A DNA stretch of 64,000 bases from Raphanus sativus (lineage: Eukaryota; Streptophyta; Magnoliopsida; Brassicales; Brassicaceae), in contig NC_079511.1 in assembly GCF_000801105.2 (NCBI RefSeq), forward strand, positions 25,482,638 to 25,546,637, written 5' to 3'. A program made the translations under genes and the position numbers. Positions 12,525 through 23,650 of the stretch are shown here, one piece after another; the first letter of the stretch is position 1; every line of letters begins with the position of its first letter. The notes beneath the pieces are model-generated. The model was not told the origin of the DNA, did no database searches, and saw only the letters and a list, made by a program, of their open reading frames with translations.

Positions 12525-14275
12525 ATGTCGCACCGCTACTCGAGGGCGGATAAAGGAAAAGGAAGAGAGGACGACTTCCCTCTCCGGAAGCCTCTGGTTA
12601 AGGTTCCGGCGACGAATGTTACGGAGCTCATAGAGCGCAACAAACTTACCCTCATCGGAAAAGTGACTAATCCAGCTATCCAAAAACCAAAGGCTTTAGT
12701 TGACTTCTTCTTACAACAATGGAATGTTGTGGGAAAAAATTCAGGAAGGAACCTCGGTCCAGCTCTGTTCCAATTTGGTTTTGAATCTGAGAAAGATTTG
12801 CAGACTATCTTGTCAAAAGCTCCTTTCCACTTCAAAAATTGGATGCTGATTTTACAAAGATGGGAACCGATTGTATCAGACTCCTTCCCCTCTCAAATAC
12901 CTTTTTGGATCAGTGCCCATGGGATTCCCCTCCACTACTGGACAGATGAAACCATAGAGGCGATTGGTGCTGCTCTGGGTCCCATTGTAAATCGAGAGGT
13001 TGACAAGGCTCGCCTTAAAGTCAGTGTGAATGGCCTGAAACCACTGATCATGAAAGTGGACCTCCAACTTCCCTCAAGCAAAGTGATTGAGGTTGAACTT
13101 GAATATGAAAGAATCGGCAAACACTGTTTTTGCTGTAAGGCTCTTGATCATGAAGATACTGAGAAACATCCCTGTCCTTTTTCAAGGCTTCAGGACAGAG
13201 GTAGCTTGGGCATTTCTCAACATAATGCTCTAGAGAAAATTGAAAATTCAAGAAGACGCCAACATGAACGTCGCTTCTCCCGACAACAGAACCCTCCTGC
13301 TCAGAGAGAGGCTCGTTGGACTAACGCCAGAAACGCTCCCCGTCGCTCTGAAGTTTCATCTCGAGGATACTCCTCCCGAAGCGAGTCAGAGAAATGCTCA
13401 GGCTTTGAAGAAAATAAACGGCGTTATGATGATAGGAATGGCTCGTACCATACCTCCCCTTCACGAAGAGCTCCACATCACCGTCCTTCTGAGGAGCGTA
13501 TTTCACCCTCCTGGAGAGCTCGATCACAACAGAATAGAGAGTTAGAGATAGCTACTCTACCTCAGGGGTCACAAACTACCCCACCTAGGGAGTGCAATAC
13601 TCCCCCCCGCAGCATAAGAAACCTGCAGCAGCTTCTCTATCTCATGAATCACCACCTGCTCGTCATGGAGAGATGATCTCTCCCTCGCAACACTCCCCAG
13701 TGGTGAATTCTCCGGTTGAGTAGAGGAGAACTAGCTTAGCCTCCCGTCTGTCTGACCCGAGAACAGGGAATGTATCAAGTGATGAAAGGGTCCCAGCAAA
13801 GGAGAGACTGTCGGTGAATACAACGAGAACTGCTCGAAACGGAACCACACATACAGAGACCCCTCCTTCGCGTGATAAAACTCCTCTGGTGGCAGAATCA
13901 CCCCAACTACCAGTAGCTATGAACACCATTACTCGCCCATCGAGTTCGAAGATTTTTGAAACAAGAAGGCTTGATTTTGGGGATAGATCACCTATCCGCT
14001 CCCTTAGTGAAGACATGATTCATGTTTCACTCAGACTTGGTCACATCAGAGCGGAAGGAGAGGAAGAGGATGATAGCTCCTTTGATCTACAGCTGCAGAA
14101 TGCTCTGTCGACAAAAGCTGCAGGGAAAAGGCCGGTAGAGAAATCACAAGGAGCTAGAAGAACTGCAGGAAACCCAAAGCTCGGAGCAAATGTGAAGAGG
14201 AGACGAGTCACAAAGTCTCACTCATCAGCCCGAAGGAAGTTGATGATAGATGCTATAACAACTGGTGGAAGATAA
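12525..14275 (+). pseudogene. LINE ORF1: DUF4283 and zinc-knuckle protein, frameshifted
   Basis: The first part (12525-13676) encodes a nucleic-acid-binding protein. It has a DUF4283 region at roughly residues 40-180 and a CX2CX4HX7C knuckle (CFCCKALDHEDTEKHPC), then an Arg/Ser/Pro-rich tail. The frame breaks after 13676 and continues in another frame from about 13814 to the stop at 14273-14275 (Arg/Lys-rich end). Such ORF1 proteins coat the LINE RNA. ATG 12525 is the first start of the frame and fits the usual N-terminal position. Confidence 0.75.
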
Positions 14276-14375
14276 CAAGCACGGAAGAAACAGAAAACAA
14301 CGGCGACAGCTAAGATTATTCCTCCAATGGTCCGACAGGCGAAGGATTTTCGTCTTCCTCGAGACCCTCTTCCTT

Positions 14376-17300
14376 AGCATGCGTAAGCTGGAACTGTCAA
14401 GGGATTGAGACGACCTTGACAGTCCAGCGTATCCGGGAGTTCCGCAAGCGAATTTCCCCAGCAGTTCTGTTCCTCATGGAGACGAAGAATTAAGACGAGG
14501 CTCTCCTACGATTGTTTCAGAAGTCCGAGCTCACGAACCACTTCACTGTCCCCCCGGTGGGACTGGCGGGTGGCCTGTCCCTCTCTTGGAAAGACGACAT
14601 TCAGGTGGAGATTCTATATTCTTCTCCAAACGTCATTGATACACGCATTACAGCACGAGGAACTTTCTGTTTTGTTTCCTTTATCTACGGTGCTCCCAAC
14701 CCTGCTGATCGTCCCGCGTTTTGGAGCAAACTAACGGAACTCGGTGCGGATAGAGAAGAAGCTTGGCTTCTCACGGGAGATTTCAATGATCTTCTTGACA
14801 ACTCGGAGAAAGTTGGCGGTCCTGCTCGTTGGGAAGGATCCTTTTTTTCCTTTAGAAGTTTCGTTTCTCAAACGGGCTTATGGGATCTCCAACATTCGGG
14901 TAACCACTTATCTTGGAGAGGCACAAGATACAACCACTTCATACAGTCTCGTTTAGATAGAGCCATGACACACTGCTCGTGGTTCGAAAAGTTCCCAGCC
15001 GGTCATAGTGAGTACTTGAGATTCGAGGGTTCAGATCATCGACCCATTGTGGTTCACTTTGATGTCTCTGCCCGGAGAAAGAAGGGCTTGTTTCGGTTTG
15101 ATAGGAGGCTTAAGAATCAACCGGAGATAAGGGAGCTGGTAGAGACTCAATGGACGGGTGAACCCCTTGACTCAGTAGTGACCATGATTGGAAATATCTG
15201 ACACGCCATCATCCAGTGGACGCGGGAGAAGAATTTAAACAGAAATGTGGAGATTGAATCAACTCAACAGAAGCTGGAAGAGGCGCTCTCTAGCCTGTCG
15301 CCGGATGCTGTGCTCATTGAAAGCCTGAAAGCTGCTCTCGAGGCAGCATATAAGGAAGAGGAGCTTTACTGGCGACAAAGGAGCAGGATACTCTGGCTAC
15401 AGAGTGGTGACCGTAATACGAGCTATTTCCATGCTGCGACTCGTGGCAGGCGCGCCTTGAATAAGTTCTCGGTCATAGAAGATGCAGATGGCAAAGCAGT
15501 CTACAAGGAACCCGAAATTGTGCAAAGCATTACAGAGTATTACTCTCGGATCTTCACATCACAAATGTCAGATTCATCTCTGGTAGTTCAGGACGGGATA
15601 TCCCCGATGGTAACTAATAAGATGAATGAGACATTGATTGCGCTTCCGAGCCCTCTTGAGGTAAGAGAAGCTCTGTTCTCCATTAACCCGGAGAAAGCAC
15701 CGGGACCGGATGGTTTCTCAGCTAGCTTTTATCAAACCTTCTGGGATATCATCGGAGAAGAGGTTGTGAAGGACATCCAGGCGTTCTTCGTTTCAAGCGC
15801 CCTTGACCCAAGACAAAACGAGACTCACGTGCGACTAATACCGAAGATCACCTGTCCTAAGAAAGTTGCTGACTACCGTCCGATTGCACTCTGCAACACA
15901 CACTAAAAGATCATAGCGAAGCTTCTTACCAGGAGACTCCAACCGCTGCTACCGACGCTGATCTCGGAGCACCAATCGGCATTTGTGAAGGGACGAGCCA
16001 TATCGGACAACTTTCTGATCACACACGAAATCCTTCATTACCTCCAACACTCGGAAGCAAGAGTTCGCTGCAGTATGGCCATCAAGACCGACATGAGCAA
16101 GGCTTATAATCGTATAAAATGGGGTTTTTTGCGAAACGTTTTAGCTCGGTTTGGTTTCCATGAGCAGTGGATCTCATGGATTATGACTTGCGTTACTTCG
16201 GTCTCATATGCTTATCTTATCAATGGTGCAGCCCAAGGAACGGTAGTCCCCTCGAGAGGCATTCGTCAGGGTGATCCACTCTCTCCGTATCTTTTCATCC
16301 TCTGCACTGAAGTTTTATCAGGCCTATGCAAAAAAGCTCAAATCCAGGGGTCGGTAATCGGGGTGAAGGTAATTCGTCATAGTCCGGCGGTGAATCATCT
16401 GCTCTTTGCCGACGACACAATGTTTTTCAGTAGAACGGACCAGAGGAGCTGTGCCGCCTTGATCGCGATTTTGCAAAGATACGAAGCTGCGTCCGGACAG
16501 TACATTAACTTGGAAAAGTCAGCTATTACTTTCTCCTCCAAAACCCCGGGGGATGCGAAGCGCAAGATCAGGAATCAACTCCAAATCCTCAATGAAGGGG
16601 GCTTGGGGAAGTACCTCGGGCTACCGGAGCATTTTGGTAGGAAAAAACGGGATGTATTTGCAGCACTGGTGGATGGTATTCGGCAAAGATCACATAGCTG
16701 GACATCCAGGTTCTTGTCGGGTGCAGGGAAACTGGTTTTACTGAAATCAGTTCTAGCTGCCATGCCTACCTACTCCATGTCTTGTTTCAAGCTACCGCTT
16801 TCTCTGTGTAAGCAGATCCAGTCGGTGCTTACGAGATTTTGGTGGGACAGCTCCCCTGATGTGAGAAAGATGTGCTGGGTTTCGTGGCAGAATCTTACCA
16901 AACCAAAAAGTGCCGGGGGGCTGGGTTTCAGAGAGATTGAACAGTTCAACGATGCCTTGCTTGCTAAGCTTTCTTGGAGGATTTTAAAGAATCCCTCTTC
17001 TCTGTTAGCGAGAATCTTGTTTGGCAAATACTGTAACCATGCCTCCTTTCTTGAAGTACAACCAGCGACGAGTATCTCACACGGTTGGCGTGGGATTATT
17101 GTGGGAAGGGACTTGCTCTTAAAAGGCCTGGGATGGGCAGTAGGCTCTGGAACGGAGATCAACTTATGGTCGGAACCGTGGTTATCGACTAGTTCTCCAG
17201 TAACTCCGATTGGCCCCCCCTCCTTGGAGACTCAAAACTGGCGGGTAAACAAGCTCCTATTTGTTGGAACAAATGAGTGGGATGTCAATGCCATTAGAGC

Positions 17301-18442
17301 CCTGTTGCCACAGTACGAAGAAGCGATCAGAAAGCTAGTTCCTAGCTCCCTCCAAGGTTTAGATGAACGTGTTTGGTTACCAAACTCCTCTGGAGAGTAC
17401 ACGACTAAGTCGGAATGCGGTTGCAAAACAGTTTAATGGAACAGAAGAGGACCTCGCATTTAATTGGAAAGGTTGCATCTGGCAAGTTGACACCTCTCCG
17501 AAAATCAAGCACTTCCTATGGAAGACCAAGTCAAGTGCTCTCCCGGTGGGCTCTGTTTTGCAACGAAGAGGCATGGCTGTAGCTCCAAATTGTAAGCGCT
17601 GTGGAACTCTGGAAACGGAACTCCATGTTCTTCTTGAGTGCCCATTTGCGACCAGAGTTTGGGAGCTTATCCCAAGTATGTTCAAACCGACTGCAGCGAA
17701 CATCAATTCCATAGAGTCCCTACTGCAGCAGTGCAGGAAAATGATCTCTCTGCCTCCATCGGGGCTGGGAGCGACCCCTCTCTTCCCTTGGGTTCTATGG
17801 ACATTGTGGATCAATAGGAATAAGTTCCTGTTTGAGGATAGATTTTTCTCTGAACAGGAAACTGTCCTCAAGATCCTACAAGACGCTTGAGCTTGGAGGG
17901 CTGCTCAGACAAATGTCGAAAAGCCCTTATTACCACAGTGTGTGGTTCGAAATGCATCATCATCATCTGCATATGTTTTCTCTTTGTTACCTGCTGATAA
18001 TTCATATACTTGGACATCGTTTTCAGACACAGCTTGGGATGCAACAACATGAAACTGTGGAATGGGCTGGCTTCTTCGTGACGCTACCTACTCCATCTCG
18101 GAAAGTTCCTCTTCTCACCGGCGCTTTGTTCCTTCAGCTCTTGTGGCCGAAGCTTTGGCGGTTAAGGCGGCAATGTCCGCTGCTATCTCTTCCCATGTCG
18201 ACAGTCTCCGTGTCTGTTCAGATTCGAAGAACCTTGTTAACCTTTTGAAGGCCCATGGACAGGATGTGACATTAAAAGGAGTCCTCCACGACATCAGAGT
18301 CTTGGCTCGCTCCTTTTCTGTCGTCTCTTTTATTCATGTTCCGCGTTTAGCAAATGTTGATGCTACTATATTGCTAAAGCAGCTCTGTTATCCTGTTCTG
18401 CATCTGCTTCTTTGTAGAATGTTTTTGAAGATTTTAATTTAA
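14376..18442 (+). pseudogene. LINE ORF2: endonuclease, reverse transcriptase and RNase H, broken
   Basis: The endonuclease start (VSWNCQGIE) is near 14392, its catalytic Glu sits in LMETKN, and GDFND and GSDHRP motifs lie at about 14780 and 15030. The reverse transcriptase has TDMSKAYNRIKW, SRGIRQGDPLSPYLF and FADD (about 16410). A zinc-binding HFLWK...CKRCGTLETELHVLLEC region starts near 17510, and a C-terminal RNase H-like region (AEALAVKAAM, SDSKNLV) lies at 18150-18240. In-frame stops (14491, 15199, 15904) and at least two frameshifts (about 17410 and after 17888) destroy the 4-kb frame. Confidence 0.85.
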
Positions 18443-18463
18443 AGTTTGGTTTGCTCAAAAAAA

Positions 18464-18570
18464 AAAGAGGTCTACAAACAGAAATTTGTATACACATCTA
18501 CAAAGCATCAGCATCATCCTGAGAAGTCCAGGGACGACAGTCTACTCTAAAAATATATCCGAGTTCGTTT
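18464..18570. repeat. Right copy of the 107-bp target-site duplication
   Basis: Second copy of the duplication at 11907-12013, with four substitutions. Read on the minus strand it contains the last codons and TAG stop of the unrecognised gene at 18498-19042, so the host reading frame kept its own end after the LINE inserted. Confidence 0.85.
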
Positions 18571-19042
18571 ATCTTAGTAGAACACCTTCTAATTGTCATA
18601 TCAGGGGGTACAATGTCAACATGCTCGAGATGAAACATGTAATCAAGCACTAGCTCCTTTGATCTCTCTTCGTCATCCACATCGCCAAAGTCCTCATGAG
18701 TAGCATATATCTCGTCAAACATGTCATGATCGATGGTACGCTCCATAGGACGACATATCCAGTCATCATCACTATCAATCCCCACTGCTGCATGCGTACA
18801 GACAAAAACACACAACTCCAGTGATCGAAACCAACATCACAAAAAATCAAACGACCAAGGGAAAAATAGAATATAAGGAACGTACATCTACCGGGACGCT
18901 TTTAATGTTCACACCAAACACCATTTCAATTCCAAAATCCTATTTCCTCCGATGGTATGCTTTCGTATCGTAGACTCTTTGTTGACGAGACACGATTACT
19001 TATTCTTGACATAAGGCAAGACCGAAGAACAACCATTGCCAT
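18498..19042 (-). CDS. Unrecognised acidic protein gene, model uncertain
   Basis: The clear part is the last exon on the minus strand, about 18801 down to the TAG at 18498-18500. It encodes an acidic sequence beginning GIDSDDDWICRPMERTIDHD and ending CRPWTSQDDADAL, preceded by a good acceptor (GCATGCAGCAG). Upstream, an ATG at 19042-19040 opens a basic, Ser-rich frame (MAMVVLRSCLMSRISNRV) with the look of an organelle-targeting N-terminus. A telo-box (AAACCCTAA on the minus strand) lies nearby at about 19090. A donor inside that frame (AGAATAA then GTAATCG) would join it to the last exon in phase, but this is a guess. I do not recognise the family. Confidence 0.4.
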
Positions 19043-19111
19043 TTTTTTCAATCTTCTCTCCAAGATCTCTGAAGAGCTACAAATTAGGGTTTGTAGGTTG
19101 GGGAGGAGCAC

Positions 19112-19281
19112 TAGACGTCTATTCTCGTATATTATGTTGATGTAGCTGATAATGAATGTGGGCCTCTAGACCGTTGTGGTTGATCTCGATCGTGGATTGG
19201 ACTAATCGATTATTTATAAGGAAGTAGCGATATATGGGCCTTAGTATTAATGGGCCAACTTATTCACCTAATAATACGATA
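19112..19281 (-). promoter_or_regulatory. Promoter region of the unrecognised minus-strand gene
   Basis: Several TGGGCC/GGCCCA motifs (about 19160, 19226 and 19251) and the telo-box just downstream are typical of plant housekeeping promoters. The Harbinger element has inserted at 19282, about 240 bases upstream of the presumed start. Confidence 0.4.
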
Positions 19282-19919
19282 TTAGACCATCTCCATCGGG
19301 GCCTTTAATGGGGTTCATAGCCCAGACTCTTAACCAAACTGGATTAAAAAAGTAATATAAAGAAGTGGGCTGGTAAGAGGCACCTCTAAAATAGCAGTCT
19401 GAAGAGTTGAGTCCTTAATGACGTCACAAGCCGAAACACAATTGTTTTGGGTTGGTTTCGTAAAGGAAAGAAAAAAAAATCATTTGTCGCGACAGAGAGA
19501 AAACGAAAAGAGCGAAGGCGAAATTTTTGCGATTTTGGATCGAGAGAAATTCTGAGGTAAATTGTTGCGAAAAACATTTGTTCGTGTTGTTTATGGTTTT
19601 CATCTTCTTACAAGGTGTTTTCCCCTCGTATTTGAGTTCGATTTTGGATATAAAACCGATTTGGGGATGGATTTGAAATTAGGGTTTTCGTGAGGGTTCG
19701 AACACGATTTGGGATTCGATTTTTGTTTCCGATAAGGGGCTTTCGTCTTCGTTTTGGTTTGTATTCGAGTAGATTATTAGGTTTTAAAATCGAGTTAGGG
19801 AAACTCTTTAAATCGATTGAGGGTTCGTTTTCAATTTACGGTTATTGAACAATCGATATATGCTATAGTTGATTTTTTGTTACTGATGCCATAAACTGTT
19901 TTTGACACTATTGTAAGTT

Positions 19920-20446
19920 ATGGATCCTAGTGATGAGAGGAGAGATATGAAGGCGCGTAAGGCCCTCTATGAGACCCTGCATTTTGTAACAGACTCAATG
20001 CAAGGAATTCAAGAACGGTGTGTATGTGGGCAACGCCTAGTGCGCGAGAGAGCTCCAGCAGAAGTGTTTGACTACCTACCAGGGAAGAGGTTCTTCACCT
20101 GCAAGGAGTACAAAGTAAGTGAACTACTTCTTTCGTTTTAGACTGTGTAGCTTACAAGGAAGATAATCATATTTGTTATATTACAGGTAGCCATGGGTCT
20201 GTGCAGTCGAGGAAGAGATAGGGTTCATCAAAAGGCGGGTGGAAAAAACTGAAGAGCATCAATCCCTGGTGGTAAAGCTGGAAGTCGAGAACCAGGAGTT
20301 GAAGGTGAGTTGCCTTATTTCTTTTCTTTATGATTTAGGTGTTGTGTATTATTCCAAATCTTGAGTAAAATTTTAAATATTTGCAGGCACAAGTGGAGAT
20401 GCTCATAGCCCGAGTGTCTGAGCTTGAGAGGTGGAGAAGCTCATAG
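19920..20446 (+). CDS. GRF-type zinc-finger and coiled-coil protein inside the Harbinger element
   Basis: Exons 19920-20114, 20191-20304 and 20387-20446 join in phase 0 to 122 residues. Residues 34-65 form a GRF-like zinc-finger half (CVCGQRL, then LPGKRFFTCKEYK), and a heptad-like coiled coil follows (VEKTEEHQSLVVKLEVENQE to RVSELERW). The second acceptor is taken at TAG 20188-20190 because it keeps the frame PWVCAVEEEIG. GRF fingers bind single-stranded nucleic acid in some proteins; the role here is unknown. Standard PIF/Harbinger elements carry two genes, so this is an extra one. The fourth zinc ligand is not obvious. It may be cargo or a transposition helper. Confidence 0.65.
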
Positions 20447-20485
20447 GCCGTGTAAGGTAACTTCGACTGCTTTTCAAGTTAGAAG

Positions 20486-20535
20486 TATATCATTTGTAGT
20501 TATAATTTGTAGTTATCATTTGTAGTTATCATTTT
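20486..20535. repeat. Short tandem repeat, about 13-bp unit
   Basis: Three near-identical ATTTGTAGTTATC units follow each other, downstream of the zinc-finger gene within the Harbinger element. Confidence 0.7.
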
Positions 20536-20757
20536 CTAGTTAGATACAGATCATTCCTAGTTAGAACTAATTAAACTGTTTTTTTAAAAGTAAATGATAA
20601 TCTTCCTAACTGCATTGACTTGATGGGTCTTTAAAGCTTTATTTAGAGCTTTCGTACGGTGGTGGTTAGGATTAGGTTAGATAGTTAATACATCATTTAA
20701 GCAAGAACATTACTTATAGTGGGGTTCATAGACACAATCAAGTCACAAACTTAGAAA

Positions 20758-21606
20758 ATGGCATTACCGAACAAGGTCACGTATCCTACAGGGTTTGTTA
20801 ACCTATTAACAAGCCAAACCGGAGATTTTAGCACTCCAGAGTTTGAGAACCTCTCAGGTTCTCAATCCATAGACCTCGACTCACCTGATCTTCCATCCTT
20901 TAGCAGCCAGTCCTCAGCGGCATCAACTGCCAAGGAGAGGAAGAAATGGTCACCGAAGGAAGATGTTATTCTCATAAGTGCTTGGCTCAACACCAGCAAG
21001 GATCCTATAGTAGGGAACGAGCAAAAGTTGGAAACTTTTTGGTCAAGGATCAAGAATTACTACAACTCAAGTGTTCACTCTACTGGGTTTTTCACTAGGG
21101 AGCTAGGTCAGTGCAAGCAAAGGTGGGGGAGGCTTAATGACTTAGTCTGCAAGTTCTGTGGTTGCTATGATTTGGCTTTGAGGGGCCAAGCAAGCGGTGA
21201 GAATGAGAATGATGTGATGAAGAGAGCACTAGACTTCTACTTCAGTGACCAAGGCTCTAAGTTCACTCTCGAGCATGCTTGGAGAGAGCTAAGGCATGAC
21301 CAGAAATGGTGCTCTTTGGCTAAGCCTAAAGATCTTGCTACACCGAAGCGGAAGACTGTTGTTGGTGATGCTGAAGGCGAAGAGGAGGTTACTGGTGCTA
21401 GGCCTCCGGGTATCAAGGCTGCTAAAGCGGCTAAGAAAAAGAAAGGTGTTCAAGAGGAGTCTAAACACACAGAGATAAAAAGTGTGTTGGAGATGAAAGA
21501 CAAACTGAACAAGCAGAAGTTGCTGGAGAAGTTGCTTGAGAAGCGTGACCCTCTTTCAGAAATGGAAGAGTCACTTAAACTTAAACTGATGTCTGAAATG
21601 TTATGA
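20758..21606 (+). CDS. PIF/Harbinger ORF1: Myb/SANT-like DNA-binding protein
   Basis: An uninterrupted 282-residue frame from ATG 20758 to the TGA at 21604-21606. Residues about 62-140 form a Myb/SANT or trihelix-like domain (KWSPKEDVILISAWL, FWSRIKNYYN, QCKQRWGRLN). A Lys-rich linker and a C-terminal helical NAM-associated-like part follow (KLLEKLLEKRDPLSEMEE). In PIF/Harbinger elements this protein binds the ends and helps import the transposase into the nucleus. Plant databases often mislabel such proteins as glutathione S-transferase T3-like. It sits between the zinc-finger gene and the transposase on the same strand. Confidence 0.85.
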   Translation: MALPNKVTYPTGFVNLLTSQTGDFSTPEFENLSGSQSIDLDSPDLPSFSSQSSAASTAKERKKWSPKEDVILISAWLNTSKDPIVGNEQKLETFWSRIKNYYNSSVHSTGFFTRELGQCKQRWGRLNDLVCKFCGCYDLALRGQASGENENDVMKRALDFYFSDQGSKFTLEHAWRELRHDQKWCSLAKPKDLATPKRKTVVGDAEGEEEVTGARPPGIKAAKAAKKKKGVQEESKHTEIKSVLEMKDKLNKQKLLEKLLEKRDPLSEMEESLKLKLMSEML

Positions 21607-21620
21607 TAAGTTTGTCTTTC

Positions 21621-21728
21621 CAGTGAGGTATTACTTAGGATAAGCTTTTAGTTGTTTGATTTAGTTGTCTTTTACAGTGAGGTATTACTTAGGATAAGCT
21701 TTTAGTTGTTTGAGTTAGTTGTCTTTCT
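21621..21728. repeat. 54-bp tandem duplication
   Basis: CAGTGAGGTATTACTTAGGA and the following bases occur twice, starting at 21621 and 21675, with few differences. A second short duplication (TTGTTGTTTTATGTCATGTG) follows at about 21820-21880. Both lie between the two main Harbinger genes. Confidence 0.8.
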
Positions 21729-22363
21729 TGTCTCTTGCCTAACTAATGAGTTGTATTTGTTGTCTTTCTGTCACAGGTGGAATAGAAGAGCACGGGAGCA
21801 GAAAGGAGCCTGCTATCTTTTGTTGTTTTATGTCATGTGAACCTAGCTATCTCTTGTTGTTTTATGTCATGTGAACCTATCTTTTTATTTCTGTTGTCAT
21901 GTGAACTTGTATTTCTCTATTTAAAACCTATGTAAACTTGTGTTTGTTTATCTCTATTAAAACATCTTTCTGCTTCTTCTTTACTTTCTCTCTGCATCCT
22001 GTTTATCATTGGTGAATTGTAAGTTTGGTTTATGCTTCTATGGCATCGCAAAGACTAAGATTCATTCTTCTAACTTGTATTTCTTTATTTGATATTATTA
22101 TGCTTCTTGTTCTTGTTTATTTGCATATATGCTTCTTGATTAGTTTCTTGCAAGTAAAACCAATACCAGACCATGTGAACCTATATTTTTATCACAAGCG
22201 AGTGATTGAAATATTTACAGCTCTCTTGATTGAAATTTTTTAGATCAATATATACATGTAATATTGCAAGGAAAAACTATATAGTATTTGATATAATAAT
22301 TGATATTTCATAACTTTCATATAATATTTGAACAGAATTTATAATTCTTTTATTACAGGAAAC

Positions 22364-23650
22364 ATGGCATCCTCATCCAACGATGATGAACGGAATTTAG
22401 AAAACAGGTTTGAAGATTATTTCGAAGAACAAATCGAAGAAATGTACAACACCATGCTGGACTATCAACCGCCAGTACCGAGGAGACGAGCATACATAGA
22501 AAGAAACCGCGAGGATGGGCACAACCGTTTATGGAATGACTATTTCAGTGCGGAGCCGACTTATCCACCTGAGTATTTTAGGCGCCGTTTCCGAATGAAC
22601 CGGTCATTATTCACGGGGATTGTTAATCGCTTCTCCAATGAAGTTCATTATTTTCAGCATAGAAGAGATGCAGTAGGACGGTTCGGGCTAACTCCACTAC
22701 AAAAGTGTACTGCGGCAATTCGTATGTTAGCCTATGGTTGTGCGGGTGACATGGTGGACGAATATCTCCGCATGGGTGAGTCCACTGCCTTATTGTGTTT
22801 GGAAAAATTTACTCAAGGAATCATTGATTTATATGGAGAGAAGTATCTACGAAAACCCACACCTGAAGATCTTCAACGACTACTTGATATCGGAGAGGTA
22901 TGTGGTTTCCCTGGGATGATAGGAAGCATTGACTGTATGCATTGGGAGTGGAAAAATTGTCCACACTCTTGGAAAGGCCTATATACACGTGGTGCAGGAA
23001 AGCCAACTATTGTTCTAGAGGCGGTAGCTTCACAAGACCTTTGGATATGGCACGTGTTTTTTGGACCACCAGGTACCTTAAACGATATTAACGTCCTTGG
23101 TCGGTCTCCGGTTTTTGATGACATAATCTATGGTCGAGCTCCAAGACTTAAGTTCACCGTCAACGGTCACAACTACCATAGGGCCTACTACCGCAGCGAC
23201 GGTATATATCCAAAGTGGTCTACCTTTATCCAATCCATCTCTCTTCCTCAAGGTCCTGAGGCGAAGTTATTTGCAGAACGTCAAAAAAGCGCCAGAAAAG
23301 ATGTCGAGCGTGCATTTGGAGTCTTGCAAGCTCGTTTTGCAATTGTTAGAAACCCGGCGCTTCTTTGGGACAAGGAGAAAATCAGCAACATTATCAGAGC
23401 ATGTATCATACTACACAATATGATAGTGGAAGACGAACGAGATGGATACACTTATGAATACAATACAAATATGTGGTTAGAAGGAGAAATAAGCAGAAGT
23501 TCAGAGGTAGATTTATCGTTCTCTATCGACATGTCTACGAATCTTGGTAATATAATTCCCACACGGGAGGAACTTCGCGACCAAAGCATACATCAATGTT
23601 TGAAGACCGATTTAATTGCAAATATATTTGCCAAATTTGGAAACCAATAA
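22364..23650 (+). CDS. PIF/Harbinger DDE transposase
   Basis: A 428-residue frame starting at ATG 22364, just after a strong acceptor (TTATTACAG). An in-frame ATG at 22328 would lie in the presumed intron. The DDE nuclease residues are visible: Asp in GSIDCMHWEWKNCP, Asp in GTLNDINVLGRS, and Glu in KDVERAFGVLQARFAI. The upstream part has the HTH-like region RFRMNRSLFTGIVNR and LQKCTAAIRMLAYG. The family excises the element by cut and paste and targets TWA sites, which agrees with the TTA duplication. No stop or frameshift breaks it, so it may be functional. Confidence 0.9.
   Translation: MASSSNDDERNLENRFEDYFEEQIEEMYNTMLDYQPPVPRRRAYIERNREDGHNRLWNDYFSAEPTYPPEYFRRRFRMNRSLFTGIVNRFSNEVHYFQHRRDAVGRFGLTPLQKCTAAIRMLAYGCAGDMVDEYLRMGESTALLCLEKFTQGIIDLYGEKYLRKPTPEDLQRLLDIGEVCGFPGMIGSIDCMHWEWKNCPHSWKGLYTRGAGKPTIVLEAVASQDLWIWHVFFGPPGTLNDINVLGRSPVFDDIIYGRAPRLKFTVNGHNYHRAYYRSDGIYPKWSTFIQSISLPQGPEAKLFAERQKSARKDVERAFGVLQARFAIVRNPALLWDKEKISNIIRACIILHNMIVEDERDGYTYEYNTNMWLEGEISRSSEVDLSFSIDMSTNLGNIIPTREELRDQSIHQCLKTDLIANIFAKFGNQ

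Larger units (their letters stand above)
12014..18463 (+). mobile_element. Full-length LINE (L1-type non-LTR retrotransposon), inactivated
   Basis: The element has a 5' UTR, ORF1 (DUF4283 plus zinc knuckle), ORF2 (endonuclease, reverse transcriptase, zinc-binding RVT region, RNase H) and a short poly-A tail just before the right duplication copy. It is about 6.45 kb long. ORF1 is broken by a frameshift after 13676. ORF2 carries stops at 14491-14493, 15199-15201, 15904-15906 and about 17888, plus shifts near 17410 and in the RNase H part. Autonomous movement is ruled out for this copy. Confidence 0.9.

Noticed and set aside
12536..13527. Minus-strand open frames within LINE ORF1
   Set aside because: They mirror the GC composition of a recognised coding frame and show no family features.
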